NCBI GenBank assembly: GCA_004352715.1 | Contig: SCFE01000068.1 | Span: 1,629,487 to 1,693,486 of the forward strand | Length of the DNA stretch: 64,000 nucleotides | Direction: 5' to 3' | DNA from: Hofstenia miamia | Lineage: Eukaryota > Xenacoelomorpha > Acoela | In this document: positions 26,068 to 39,600 of the stretch, piece after piece | Layout: each line of letters starts with the position of its first letter | How positions within the stretch are numbered: position 1 is the first letter of the stretch | Notes under the pieces: model-generated | Database searches by the model: none | Seen by the model: the letters and a program-made list of their open reading frames with translations, nothing else | What the model was told of the DNA's origin: nothing | Translations under genes and position numbers: made by a program

Positions 26068-26185
26068 GAATTGAAGATTGATGTTCGTGGTGTCCATGAT
26101 AAAATTTCCCTTCTCAGAAGTAAATTAGAAACACTCAGCAAATGGATGAAGGCAACTGAACAGAACCTTCTTCATGTGAAAATTG
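26068..26185 (+). CDS. Copy-1 duplicate of exon 2, cut by gap
   Basis: After a TTTTTAG acceptor the frame encodes the first spectrin helix (KLETLSKWMKATEQNLLHVK) identically in protein to exon 2 of the intact copy, with three silent base changes. It is truncated by N at 26186. Changes confined to silent sites agree with either alleles or a young functional duplicate. Confidence 0.75.
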
Positions 26186-27185
26186 NNNNNNNNNNNNNNN
26201 NNNNNNNNNNNNNNNNNNNNNNNNNNNNNNNNNNNNNNNNNNNNNNNNNNNNNNNNNNNNNNNNNNNNNNNNNNNNNNNNNNNNNNNNNNNNNNNNNNNN
26301 NNNNNNNNNNNNNNNNNNNNNNNNNNNNNNNNNNNNNNNNNNNNNNNNNNNNNNNNNNNNNNNNNNNNNNNNNNNNNNNNNNNNNNNNNNNNNNNNNNNN
26401 NNNNNNNNNNNNNNNNNNNNNNNNNNNNNNNNNNNNNNNNNNNNNNNNNNNNNNNNNNNNNNNNNNNNNNNNNNNNNNNNNNNNNNNNNNNNNNNNNNNN
26501 NNNNNNNNNNNNNNNNNNNNNNNNNNNNNNNNNNNNNNNNNNNNNNNNNNNNNNNNNNNNNNNNNNNNNNNNNNNNNNNNNNNNNNNNNNNNNNNNNNNN
26601 NNNNNNNNNNNNNNNNNNNNNNNNNNNNNNNNNNNNNNNNNNNNNNNNNNNNNNNNNNNNNNNNNNNNNNNNNNNNNNNNNNNNNNNNNNNNNNNNNNNN
26701 NNNNNNNNNNNNNNNNNNNNNNNNNNNNNNNNNNNNNNNNNNNNNNNNNNNNNNNNNNNNNNNNNNNNNNNNNNNNNNNNNNNNNNNNNNNNNNNNNNNN
26801 NNNNNNNNNNNNNNNNNNNNNNNNNNNNNNNNNNNNNNNNNNNNNNNNNNNNNNNNNNNNNNNNNNNNNNNNNNNNNNNNNNNNNNNNNNNNNNNNNNNN
26901 NNNNNNNNNNNNNNNNNNNNNNNNNNNNNNNNNNNNNNNNNNNNNNNNNNNNNNNNNNNNNNNNNNNNNNNNNNNNNNNNNNNNNNNNNNNNNNNNNNNN
27001 NNNNNNNNNNNNNNNNNNNNNNNNNNNNNNNNNNNNNNNNNNNNNNNNNNNNNNNNNNNNNNNNNNNNNNNNNNNNNNNNNNNNNNNNNNNNNNNNNNNN
27101 NNNNNNNNNNNNNNNNNNNNNNNNNNNNNNNNNNNNNNNNNNNNNNNNNNNNNNNNNNNNNNNNNNNNNNNNNNNNNNNNNNNNN
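26186..27185. other. Assembly gap, 1000 N
   Basis: The round number implies an arbitrary gap size. It separates the two copies of the 5.2-kb segment. Confidence 0.99.
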
Positions 27186-28125
27186 TTGCAACGGGCGGGG
27201 TTGGTCTTGGTTTATAGGTTAAAGGGCCGGGCTTGAAATCGCGGCCCGGATAGAACTCTGGCGCAGGCCGAGGCAATGCAAAAAAGAGTCGAACTTTATT
27301 TTCAGCAAAAGTGGCTTAACTATTACGTACGTCGACCCATTAATTGCCGTGAATTCTATAGTAAATATAAACAATATACTGACAATAAAATTATCACTAA
27401 TCAATTATCAAGATTTGCTTAGGCTTTCATATTTCAGTTAGTAGCTATACAACTTTTACCGTGTAAAACAAAACGAAAACTGTTTCTGTTAAGATTCATA
27501 TAAATGAGCTCAAAGTTTTAGTTGTGACTGAAAACTATTGAGTATCTGAAATGTATCCTCTTTAGCAGGGAATGCAGTATATTGTAATGTGTTATTAATT
27601 TTTGGCGTTTTTAATGATAGTAAAATTTTAACCTCATTCATAAAATGTAGTCTAATAGAGACCAAATTTATGTAACATTTGTTATTATAATCAAAACATT
27701 ATTACATTTGCTAAACAAAATTCTGCTTGATGTAATGTCTCTGATGTATGAATAATTTTATTAATTATTACAATTTCAATACGTGACAAGGTGTACATAA
27801 GAACAGGTCATGACAAGCTTTAATGCCTAACATTAGCGGAGACCTAAATATTAATTAACATTATTTATGTTATCTATGGTTTAATGTCATACATAATTAA
27901 TGTACTTTGTTAAATTTATGCATATATTGATAACATACTAATAAAAAAATATATTTTTACAAATATTCCGCGAAGGTTTTGTAATATAACTACCAAAATT
28001 GTTAAATAAGCCGTTACATATTTTCGGAATATTGATTTACACAACACCAGATCTCAAGAATTAATGGACTTCAAAAATTCGAAGCAATATTCAAATGCTG
28101 TATCCTCTTATTGCTACTTGTCAAG

Positions 28126-28379
28126 AATGACCCTGTATGCTGCTACAATTGTACCCACTGATCGGATCAAATATAACAAAGAGTTTTTTTGCAGATATGT
28201 AATTAAATTTTGCAAAAAAAGCTCAGAAATTCCCTGCAGCATATTATTGTTTATGAAGCTGAGCAATATACCTCTATATGTGATAAACAAACAAACTCTG
28301 TGTATGATGCAAATTTAGTTTATGCACGTAATCAAAATTTAGTTATATTTTTCCCAGTCTTTTCTACATCTTGGTGTTT
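28126..28379 (+). repeat. 254-bp perfect duplicate within copy 2 (left)
   Basis: Identical over its full length, by eye, to 29293-29546, 1167 bp downstream. Copy 1 has only the downstream member (near 23166), so the left member was added recently in the copy-2 lineage, replacing local sequence. No terminal repeats or target duplication are visible. Confidence 0.88.
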
Positions 28380-29049
28380 TAAACATGTTATTGTCATAGA
28401 CACGAGAGTTTTAGAATAACTGGCACTTACGACATGCAGTGGCTGAATTATAATCTGGAACTTTCCGTATTGTCTTTGTCAGATCAATCAATTTATTTAA
28501 ATACTTTGGCAAGGAAATATATAATTACAATTGCGTCCAATGAATTTTCCAAACAGTCGTTTTAAAAAACCATAAATAACCCACTTGCTTTAGCAAGAAA
28601 TCTCAGTTACAATAAAAATGGGTCTAATGCACTAAGCCAAGCCAAGTATTGCAGCGAACACACTTCGATACATAGTAGACAACGGCACTCCTACTCATGA
28701 CCTGCTATAATATAAATATTTAGAGACTATATAGTGACAAATGTTATGTTGCATCAAAATGGTGTTGTACTAACTAGCGATCATAATCTTGATTGCATTT
28801 CACCTGCAGCAAGTTGCATTATAACTATCAGATAAATACTCAAACAAAAAGAGGTTTCTACTTTGACAAAAGTAAGCAAAATTTTATATTTTGTACATTT
28901 TTCAGGCTTCAGTTGAATCCATTGGGGAAATATGCATCAGGTGCGTGCTAAAATATAGTCACATTCCTTTTCCAGCTGCATACATGGTATAGTAACTCGT
29001 TTCAAACAGTCTATCAAATGTGCTCAAATGATACAGATTGTGTGTATTT

Positions 29050-29245
29050 GTATGTAGGGACAAATGTAACAAGTGTTACAAATGTGGTCCTTTGATGAAT
29101 ACAAAAGCGGCGACATGACATACACCTGCGATTTATGCAAGTAGTCTAGTGCACTTTGTGAATGTAGCTAGTATTTTAGTGTCAGTCAAATGTACATGTT
29201 ATGACTGTTGTAGCTTATACTGTGATGAAAGTGACCTTTGAATTT
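29050..29245 (+). pseudogene. Cys-rich zinc-ribbon-like remnant, copy 2
   Basis: Counterpart of 22930-23125 with the same frameshifts, so the decay predates the split of the two copies. One Tyr codon (in YDCYSL) reads Cys here (YDCCSL). Confidence 0.4.
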
Positions 29246-29292
29246 TTAAGGCAGTTTGAAGATCACTAACCCAATTACCATCTAGAAATCCA

Positions 29293-29546
29293 AATGACCC
29301 TGTATGCTGCTACAATTGTACCCACTGATCGGATCAAATATAACAAAGAGTTTTTTTGCAGATATGTAATTAAATTTTGCAAAAAAAGCTCAGAAATTCC
29401 CTGCAGCATATTATTGTTTATGAAGCTGAGCAATATACCTCTATATGTGATAAACAAACAAACTCTGTGTATGATGCAAATTTAGTTTATGCACGTAATC
29501 AAAATTTAGTTATATTTTTCCCAGTCTTTTCTACATCTTGGTGTTT
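29293..29546 (+). repeat. 254-bp perfect duplicate within copy 2 (right, ancestral position)
   Basis: Matches 28126-28379 perfectly and its copy-1 counterpart near 23166-23415 with several substitutions. Its presence in both copies marks it as the source. Confidence 0.88.
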
Positions 29547-30628
29547 AACTAAAATAGATGTAAGGAACCTGGAAGAATTCTCACGTGACTAGACCGGAAT
29601 TTGTAGTTCTGCAAGTGTCTATTTTAAAAGCCCTTGATATGTATTATTATATATATTTTTATATTCACATGTATAAATATTGTAAACTGGTAGGGAATGC
29701 TATATGAAGAGAAATTTTTTTGATATAGGAAAAGTATTTGAGAGTTGCATACTAAACTGAACTGATCGGAAAAAAAACAACTAACGATTATATAAGTTGT
29801 AATATTAAAATAATATGTAACATTAGAAAAACAAAAAATAGAAATGCATTCCTTAAAAACATATATTTTAGACAAACATTTTTTGTGGCTAGGTTTTAAG
29901 AGAATTTTGTTTCATCCCTTCAAATTTAAAGTGCGTCAAAAGTTGTGTTCTAGAAAATTATAGATTAATTGTAAATAGTTTTAGGAGATGCTAAGCATCT
30001 CATCGCATTCCTTGTTCACAGTCCTGGGGTCCACTCAGGCCCAGATAACTCCATTATATATCACTGTCTGAAAAATATGAAAACTTAACTATATAATAAA
30101 AAATAGATAGTAAATATTAAAGGGCACTACATGTATGTAAAGCTTGTGCTAAACTATATGCAACCATTTGTTACAGACTAAACTCTCCTTTTAGTTAATA
30201 AAATACGCTAATGTATTACTGTTCGAAATAATTTTTAAATCAATTATATATTCAAGTCCAGTCCCACCCAACATATTTAGTCCAATAACTCTTCAGCCCG
30301 CGTGTATCCGCGGGTTTGAACAAACACTGATTTTGCATCCACAAATAATCAATTGAGATGAAGGCTATTAATATACTGTATCTATTGTTTCAATTAATAA
30401 AAGTATAACCAAGTAGATATTTCAGTCGACTAGACAAAATTTTTTATACAGGCATTTATGGGATATATTTTTGTATGTTTTGTATTATTGTTTGTAAATA
30501 CTTATCTAGAAAGAATTGTATATCCAATGGAACAACTGCATTTTACACAACTAGGCATAAAATTAATGAAAACTCCTTACAAATATTTTTATTATTTTCC
30601 TATCCATTTTTAAAGTAAACTCGTTTAG

Positions 30629-30676
30629 ATGTCAGACGACAACGCAAAGTGCGCCAAATGCAACACACTATTCACG
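30629..30676 (+). CDS. Exon 1 (residues 1-16)
   Basis: MSDDNAKCAKCNTLFT followed by a consensus GTAAG donor, phase 0. The C-x2-C pair could contribute to a metal site. CGTTTAG immediately before the ATG looks like a splice acceptor with no 5' UTR between. Confidence 0.75.
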
Positions 30677-33600
30677 GTAAGTTTTAAAGAGCAAATTTAA
30701 TAAATGAGACAATGTACGCAACATTCAATAAAAATTAGATTCGTTTATCAGAATGTGTAAGCGAAAAGCAGGTGGTAGTAAATTTTAAATATTTCATTAA
30801 TTTAATTGTTCTTCTTAAGTCCCGTTGTTGACACCAATAGCGGAGTAACAATTAGTTTGGACCTATTTTGTTTTCCTGGTTGAATAAGAAGAATATGCTA
30901 GTGAACATCTTTTGGATGAGTGCATTAGCATTCTATTGATTGTCCATTTTAAATAATATTTAACAACCGCTATTTGGCAGGAATCCCCTGCTTTCGGATA
31001 TTAAGGAAAGGATTATTTCTGTTTTATGACATTTGATTCATGTGTTTTCAATTCAAACCTCCCATCAATAATGAATGAAAAGGTCTGTATATTTATTTCA
31101 AATGATTTATCACATAACATACAACTACTTCTTCTCTCTTACCTTCCACATCATTCTTTGCATTATCAAATATGAATAATGCTATTTGCATTGCAGTAAA
31201 TCCTTTATGTATAATAGGAAAAATTTTAAGACTATCAATAGGTTTTTTTACTCATTTAAGCGTGTTATTTAGGGATTAAAAAACTATGCCATTATATAAA
31301 ATTGAAAATTTTTTAATATTTATTTTGTGTTAGGTTTTTTCCGAATGACTATATTTATTTACTATAAAATTATATACTATTGAAGCTAAAATAGAGTCAT
31401 GTAGCTTTAATTTTTCGATTACATTGAAACTTTTTTATTTCAATCTTTTGAAATTTGCAGTGGTCTCTCTTGAACGTATTCCAACTATATATTTTATTTA
31501 TGTAAGATATATTAATTTGAATTATTCTCATAATTAGTTCATTTTTTAATGTTTTCATTTATGACTCAGGTGGATTAATAGCGGAATTTGTCGTAGAAAT
31601 TATATTTTATCAGAAATAAAATTCTTAAGCGAATCAAAAAAATTTATTTAGGATTCTGTTTAAGATTTGCAGAGAAAATTATTTTTCCTTTATCAGGGAT
31701 GTAGCTTAGAGAGAGAGAAGGAGGAGAGGTGAAGTTAGAGCCTCTATTCTACTAATCAAACTATTTCAGCCAATCTTGGATCATTCTCGGCGTCTATAAA
31801 GACCATATCCTGAATTTTTAAAAAAATTATTTAGTATTGAGGTATTTGCACAATCCACAGTTCCCTAATAATACAAATGGGTAGTTACCCAAAAAATAGC
31901 TTAGTTGTATTAGCCCTACCCCAGATATTAACAGAAATGAAAAACTTTGCATAGAAATAACTCCATTGACCAATGAGTAAATTCAAAGACCCCTCTTCTT
32001 ATTGATAGTTGCCCTTAGAGAAAATCCCTATGTACGTTTTTGATTTATGCAGTATACCCATGTAATCCACTATTTTAAAAAATATTTTTTGCCAATTCCT
32101 TTTTTAAGAGTGAAGTTTCCAGTTGCTCAGGATATCAGTAGATTATTCATTAACATACTTTTTGCATGTCTGATTACATATGTCGATGCCTTATTTTGGT
32201 TTTTAGGAATTGAAGATAGATGTTCGTGGTGTCCATGATAAAATTTCCCTTCTCAGAAGTAAATTAGAAACACTCAGCAAATGGATGAAGGCAACGGAAC
32301 AGAATCTTCTTCATGTGAAAATTGATTCAATCCGAGATGTTGAGTCGGCACATCGTCTGCTAAGCGAAAACGAAGTAATTTTTCTTTTATTAAATGCTAC
32401 AATTTAGAACGCAACCTTGTAACAATTTTGAAGTTTTTAATAGGCAATTTAATAAAATAAAACTAATAAAGATGCTGATTTATGAGATAACTTAGACATT
32501 CCTTATTAATTTATTTTATATATAATATACATACATACATATATTCTTCCTTATTCTTCCTTAAAATTATTTTTATTTTTTTAGGCTTTCCAACCTCAAA
32601 TTGTTCGTCACGAGGTGCCCGTAACTTCAATTATACGTTTGTGTACAGATCTTATAAGAAGTCAGCGAATGTGTACACAGGAAAGCGAAATATTGCTTTT
32701 GAAATCAATCAAAAGAAAAGTTCATCAGAGATGGCAGAGGATTTTGGATTTAGCACTTTCCTTAGAAACAAGTTTGGGGGATTTAATACGTCAGCTTGGT
32801 GAAAAGGTTAATCTTATGCTCATTATTTCAATTGAGTGACAATAATATTGCTAAAAATGCAATTTTAGCAGTATTTTAACTTTAGTAATACTTTGTTAGA
32901 AAATATGCAAAATTTTAAGATTACGGTTTTAAGAATTATTCACACTCTTACAACATTTTAAATCATTTTATGTTGATATCTTAGCCTGTCCAATTGTTAA
33001 ATCAGCTACAAACCATTGCTGTTTTTTATGGTGTTAGTTAACTCGACTAAAAAATTGAAGCAGAAATATTCCTCTTGAACTTTTAAAATTTCTTTCATTC
33101 AATTTTTTATAAATTTACGTGACTGCAGGCCTACATTTTATTAAACCAGTCAACAATACAAATCGATTAATTTTTAATGGATTCAGACATGTTAGAATCC
33201 TGCCCGAAGCAGAATTTAGAACAAGGGGATATTCGTCTACCGCGCGCCAACGTCTTTCACAAAATTTAGGTGTGATCATTTTAAATGCCTCATCTAAAAA
33301 CCGAGCATTCCAATTATTAAATAACCTCATATACACGGTATGTTCTAATTCATAATCTAATTGCATTTAAAAATACTCGAAACTATATTCGATTTTGGGT
33401 CTCAAAATTATTCTTTGGATTTTAGGTTTTCAATCTTAAATGTTTTCGTCAAAGAATTATCAAAGTGTCATCATCTTACAATCATAGATATGTTGATGAT
33501 ATATTTGCTGTTTGACGACTATTTTCAGTTTATACATAATCAAATACCGGAAATATTTACAATAAAACAAGAAATATTTATTAAGGAAACTAACAGCAGT

Positions 33601-36600
33601 CCCTATATAATTATATATATATATATATACTACATTTCCTATATATATACTACATTTCCTAAAAATCCTTCAAAATCTTTGATGCAACACTGTTTTCAAT
33701 CAAAATGCATAAATATTAAGACATAAAGAATAGATTTGAAAAGCATTCTAAATTTCTTCAAATGAAATTATTATATTACAAAGTGTAACAGTTAGCTCTA
33801 AATGTTGAAAACATGCCAACGTTGCAATTAGTAGCAAAGAATTATATAAGATTTCGTAAATCTGTGTGAAGTCAAACCAAATATTAGAAGTATGTGAATT
33901 GCTTAATGACTATAGGTCCTTAATTAGTACAGCATGACTAAATATATTTGATTAATATACAGAAATGTATTTTATTGCTTGTAATTATAAGTCTATGTTT
34001 TCAAAATACTAGATAATTAGAAAGAATTTTAATACCTTGTGCATATTTGTAATTTAAACAGCCCAGAGCCAGCTTCGCCTTGTGGGTGGTGCAATTTGTG
34101 TATTCACATGTATTCAAAGCATTTTAGTACATAACAAACAAAATTGATGATATTTTCACTTAACAAAATAATACTGTAAAATAATTCAAAATTCCTAATA
34201 GACCAAAGTAGGAATCCCTCGTTATAATATAAAAAAGCGATGTTTTGATCTTTGCGAATATTGGCAGAAAAATAATTGTTTGGAAATGATATTTTTACTC
34301 TTCGAGTATATATGCTTTACCGTCATTTGCACATACGAATAGGTTGGATCAGAATAATATTCTAAACGTATACTTGCAAGTATGTTAAACTTTTGAATAT
34401 CGTGATTTTATTTGAGATACTTCAAATAGAAATGTTTACACTCAGGCTATTCTTAACACATTACTGAGAGTCGTTTATGACTTTTGGCATGAAATTCATG
34501 ACAATTGATTTGAATTCGATCTGCGCACTTAAAGTTCTTGAGGTGTTAAATTTGTGTTCAGGTAGTGTTTAATATTTTTAACCGTTGCTAAATGCTTTTG
34601 TTATATAATCTACAACGTAATTTGATGTATTAAATGATCCCTATACCCTTAATAATAATTTTAGTAACTATGTATGATTTTCCATGTTATAGATCGTGAG
34701 GTTTTGTAGGCTTTCTAATGGATGATTTCAGTAATTTATTTTAACAAATGTACTTTTCAATGCCACATTATTCAATAACTTCAAAATTTCAACGAAAATG
34801 GCATTAGATAAAAAATTTCAATGTATGGTTGAATTACAAAATGCGTGGACAGTTGATGCAACATGAGTTGTTGAATTTAGGTCAAGAATCCATTAAAGTG
34901 TTTTAATTGTTTTAGATGGAACTGATTCACTATGAGTTTTGATAGTTTTTTATGTTTTCAAATCAATCTGATTCATGTAGTGGAGGTGTCCTATAATTCA
35001 TTCTTTAAAATTGTAGACATGTATATAGATTATTGAAAATCAATATTCTCTGTCAGAAAAAGAGTTTCATGCGACATTTGTTGAATCCGTCAAAGCGCTA
35101 AATATTTGATGTAATGCGACATCAAGATTTATGTTATCAAATTTTTTCTTTTAAAATATGCAATGATAATTTTCAAATAGTAGGCTGATGTTAGACTATA
35201 CCTTTTTTCAGCAGAATATACCGGAAATTCAAGCAGATTAAACAAATTAACATAAGAACTGTCAAATGTGTCAAAATTGACTTAAATTAAAATTTCGTTT
35301 ACTTGCGCATGCATTCATTTAGAACAAAAGCAGATATATGCCCCACTGAATCCACTGATAATGTATTTAGTTTTGCCTGTGTAATTATTTTCATTTTTTT
35401 ACACAATGCTCTATTTTGAAATGCTCTATGAAAAAGAATCTTAAGGAGAAATATGATTTTTAGTGTTAAACAATGTGCAACCAAATTAAACACAATTATT
35501 CTAAATCAATATTATGGTGTTCAATAAACAATAACATAAAAATTAAAAATGTCTGCTTTACATAATGATTATAAAACTCAAAGTAAATCATTTCATAAAA
35601 AAATTTGCAAACTAATTCTTGCCAATGCCAATTGAATGATTAGTGCTGATTTTATGGAATGTATAAAAGTATATGTTCAGGAATATTTAGGAAAATCCAT
35701 TTATTGAATGACATTCACTAAACGTTCCTTCAAATTTAGTGCTCAATCAATCTTCCTTCAATAACTTTATCCCTTATTAATATATTTAATATGATAATTA
35801 ATTTTTTTAATATTCTTATGACTGCTAAAATAATGATCTAGATCCTTGCATTTTGTTTAAACTGTTTTCACGGAAATACATGTGTTATATTTGCTTGCAC
35901 TTTTGTTTAATTTGTTTTTATTGAAAGCCATGTACCTAATGTGCTTTCAATAAAAATAATTCAATTTGCCTGAATTTTTGGTGAGAAAATGTATAATAAG
36001 CTACTTTGCTCTCGAATTTATAACCCTACATAATAAACATTTGCGAAACTAAATTTATCTATACTTAATTTAGGATTTTAAATCTGCAAACAGACTTGCT
36101 CACTTATCGTCTATCTGGAAAAGAGAATCAAGTCATTTTGGTTTGCAGGATTCCAAAAAGTCATCTACATCGGGGGATATTGATTTCGAGAAGGATATCT
36201 TGCAGTTAGAGACTTTGATAAGCTCTCAAAAAAGCATTTTACAAAAACCAAAACCTCAATTTCTTTGCAGTCGTCATCAACAAGAAGCGCTGGCTCGACC
36301 TATGTCAGATTACAAACCTCACTCAAAGTGCAGTGACGTCATCAACGAATTCGAATCTCATCGTCAAGTAAGTGCATCAGTTTAGGTCCTGAATTTCTAA
36401 AGCAACTTTAGCCATTCATTTTGACAGGTTTATTCAATAAATAAATCATTTTATCACTAAGAATGGCAATAGTTTTCGTATAATACAATTTGGAATCAGC
36501 GATACATTAATATTTTGTGAATACAATGATAATTCTTAATCAGGAGGCACATTGGGACACGTGCCCCTCTTAAATTTTGAATTGATTAGAGAGCATAAAG

Positions 36601-39600
36601 GTGACCGAGCTTCAACTATCTGAGATGCCTTTTAATGAGGAACGTTCTCACATATTTGAAATGCATTTGAAATCATAGGCAAATAAAAAAACTAGGATGC
36701 ACTACTTACTATCCTTTTTTCTATTTATTAACTAGAATATAAATAATGAATGTAACAATATAACATAAAGTGAAATTGTTTAAATATCTTTGATTGCTTT
36801 AAAATGAAATCCAATTTCTATGATGGTCAGAGCTTGGATAAAATGACGTTTATCAAGACAAATTCTGGAAATTTCTTTTGTTCTGAATGCATTAATTTTT
36901 AAGCTTCATCCACAAAGAGAATATCACTAGTATTCTATCGCCACCTCAAGTTTTTTGGTGCTTAAAATATCAAATGAGAATTTCATGAAATAGAGTCATG
37001 TAATTTGTGAAAAATTAAAAAAATGCAATTCATATTTTGTTTTTACGCATTTCAAATGGAAGTAACTGCAGCATGTCCTCTTGTATTTGATAGTTTCTAT
37101 ATTGGCCACGAATATTTTTGTAGTAACATTGACATTTAATTCAAAACAGTAAGCAATAATGTAGAAAGTGAGAAATTTAGTCAGTTCAATTTTTTTTAAA
37201 AATAATAATATATTTAAATCTTGACTGCAATGAAATGAAACATTATTGAGTACACAATAAAGTGAATTACTAATGTCACAAAAAGTTTTCAAAGAAACCA
37301 CCATCTTCCTGAATTGCACTCCGACATATTTGCATACGATTATTCACAGCGCGGATGGGGGATGGATCTGATAATCGTAATCCCACCGGGGCCCTATCTT
37401 TTAAAAATTCCAGAACATTTTTTCCTGCCGTCTTAGTTGTTGATCTACGAGAAAAATGAATGCACCTCATTTCTCTCTTCTAGCCAGAGAACATGTCCAA
37501 TATCAGCTGCTGATAAATCGCATCATTTACAGGACTATGAGACTACGATGGCCAGAAAGATCACCAAATCAATCTGCAATGCCTTATTATCTGTGGGGTG
37601 TATTGAAGGCACATGTCTACCATGCTTTCATACCACAAAATCTTGATGACCTGAAGAACAAAATTGTTCAGAAAATTAATGAAATATATATATCAATGAA
37701 GTGGAACGGCCGTGAATAATCGTTTACAAAGATATCAGCTTGTAATTCCGAAGATTGTGCCTTCCTTGAAAACTTCAATAATGCTTCACTTCATTGCAAT
37801 CAAGCTTTTACTATGTTGGTATTTTAAAAAATAATATCGATATTATTTATGATTCACCCTGTATCTATTTAAAAATTGTATTTGTATACTATACTGGCGA
37901 ATTTTGATCAGACTTTTGCTTAAAGAATGCGAAGTTTAGCACACAAAATTGTAGAGAAAGTATTGAACAAAAATCGCCAGTGTTGCATCGCCTTAAGTTG
38001 TAACAAAATAATATCTCCCATCTAAACGTTGAAGTTAATAGCGCCCTTGTGCTAAACCTATGCTTGATGGCCAGTTCAGTTCATTTGCCTATTGGGTTGT
38101 GTTCACGATTTATCTAGTAAATATAATTTTTGTAACGGTTTGTTCAAAAGTCTTCGAATGGAACTAAATCAGGATTTTTATTACTTCAGTATTTTGATAA
38201 CCGTCCATGATAAGTGACAATAGCATTCTAAGAGAGTTTACTAAATCCTGAGGAAAAGAAAATCATCCCCTGCATATGGTTAACATTGAATATAATTATT
38301 CATAAACCGATAGAAAACCAATGTTTAACTTTCCTAAATTTAGAACTGAGCAAACCTGAATACCTGTTAACTATTGTCGTACTAATATTTCAATTCGTCA
38401 TTTTTTCAGTCTAGATATTCATAGTGTGGTGCTACATTGACTTACTAAATATAGTGGGCCATGAGCACTAAGCAGTTAAAATCGCTTTCTACTGTATCTA
38501 AATGTTCATGCATATAAGCATTTTTTAAATCTATTCTAATTACAGATTTGCATTAGTTGCGATAAATACTAAATACATATTTCGCATTATAGATGCATAT
38601 GAAAGTAAGATTATTGATATTTTTAAAAAATTACTTAAAATATTAATTATGCATAAATCAATTGCTGCTAATTATACAAACATATATATATATATTAATA
38701 TAATTAATATATTGCATATATATATATATATATATATATANNNNNNNNNNNNNNNNNNNNNNNNNNNNNNNNNNNNNNNNNNNNNNNNNNNNNNNNNNNN
38801 NNNNNNNNNNNNNNNNNNNNNNNNNNNNNNNNNNNNNNNNNNNNNNNNNNNNNNNNNNNNNNNNNNNNNATATATATATATATATATATATATATAATTC
38901 ATTTTTCTTTGATGATTGGAATAATCTCGAATGAAAGAAATTATCGCTTTTATCAATATAAGTAATTAATGCTCAATTTTCATCTTTTAATAGACCTGTA
39001 ATCATTTGAATTTTGAATTAAGTCTCTAGATTTATATTTCTTGATTTTAATGACTAACATTGTAAATATGGAATATATTTGATGTCAATTTACACAATTA
39101 AATTTTGCCAAATTTTCTGACTATAAAATATGAATGGAAAATTATGAATATTTCTTTACTATTCACTTACAGATAATACATGTAATATTTATACGATTTA
39201 TATAAATTAAAATTATTTTCATTTAAAAGTTTGAATCTGCAGGTAGTAAAAGAATATAAATTTCAACTGTATATCACAAATCTCAATTTTAATTTTCTAT
39301 TAAAGATATACCTCATGAAAGGAACTTTTGTGACAATTCAAATCTTGATTAAACTTTGAAGTTATTCATGCCATAGAGCGTATTACTATTTTAATAACGC
39401 AAGCATATATTTAATGCTGTATTTTTGAAGGAACTTCGCAAGAAGTTGTCAAACATTGAAGAAATATTAGATGGAAAAAGTTCCAGACCATCTTCACGTT
39501 TATCACATAAGCTCAAGACTTTAAAGCGAACTGACAGTGATGAGGAAGTACATCAATTGATCAAGGAGTCAACATTTTTTAAGCCACCACCACCACCTGA

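Larger units (their letters stand above)
20957..26185 (+). repeat. Copy 1 of a ~5.2-kb duplicated segment
   Basis: This segment matches 27255-32324 almost throughout, at roughly 97-99% by eye. It includes the first coding exon and the start of the second exon of the spectrin-repeat gene. It ends abruptly in the 1000-N gap within exon 2. Differences from copy 2 include a 374-bp MITE at 21633-22006 and about 80 bp near 22135-22210 that is absent from copy 2. Because the match ends exactly at a gap, unmerged haplotypes are as likely as a genomic tandem duplication. Confidence 0.9.
27255..32324 (+). repeat. Copy 2 of the ~5.2-kb duplicated segment
   Basis: Homologous to 20957-26185. This copy continues without a break into the rest of the spectrin-repeat gene. 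It lacks the hAT MITE but contains an extra 254-bp piece at 28126-28379. About 70 bp of GC-rich sequence at 27186-27254 has no counterpart in copy 1 and contains GGGCCGGGC and GCGGCCCGG words like the end of another DNA element. Confidence 0.9.

Noticed and set aside
33361-33726. 121-codon plus-strand frame in intron 3
   Set aside because: Contains the (TA)n tract and AT-rich chance codons; it cannot be spliced into the gene in frame.
36074-36148. Treating only 36149-36367 as exon 4
   Set aside because: The upstream acceptor keeps the frame open and adds 25 protein-like residues that continue the helical region, so the longer exon was preferred. The inner acceptor is noted as an alternative.
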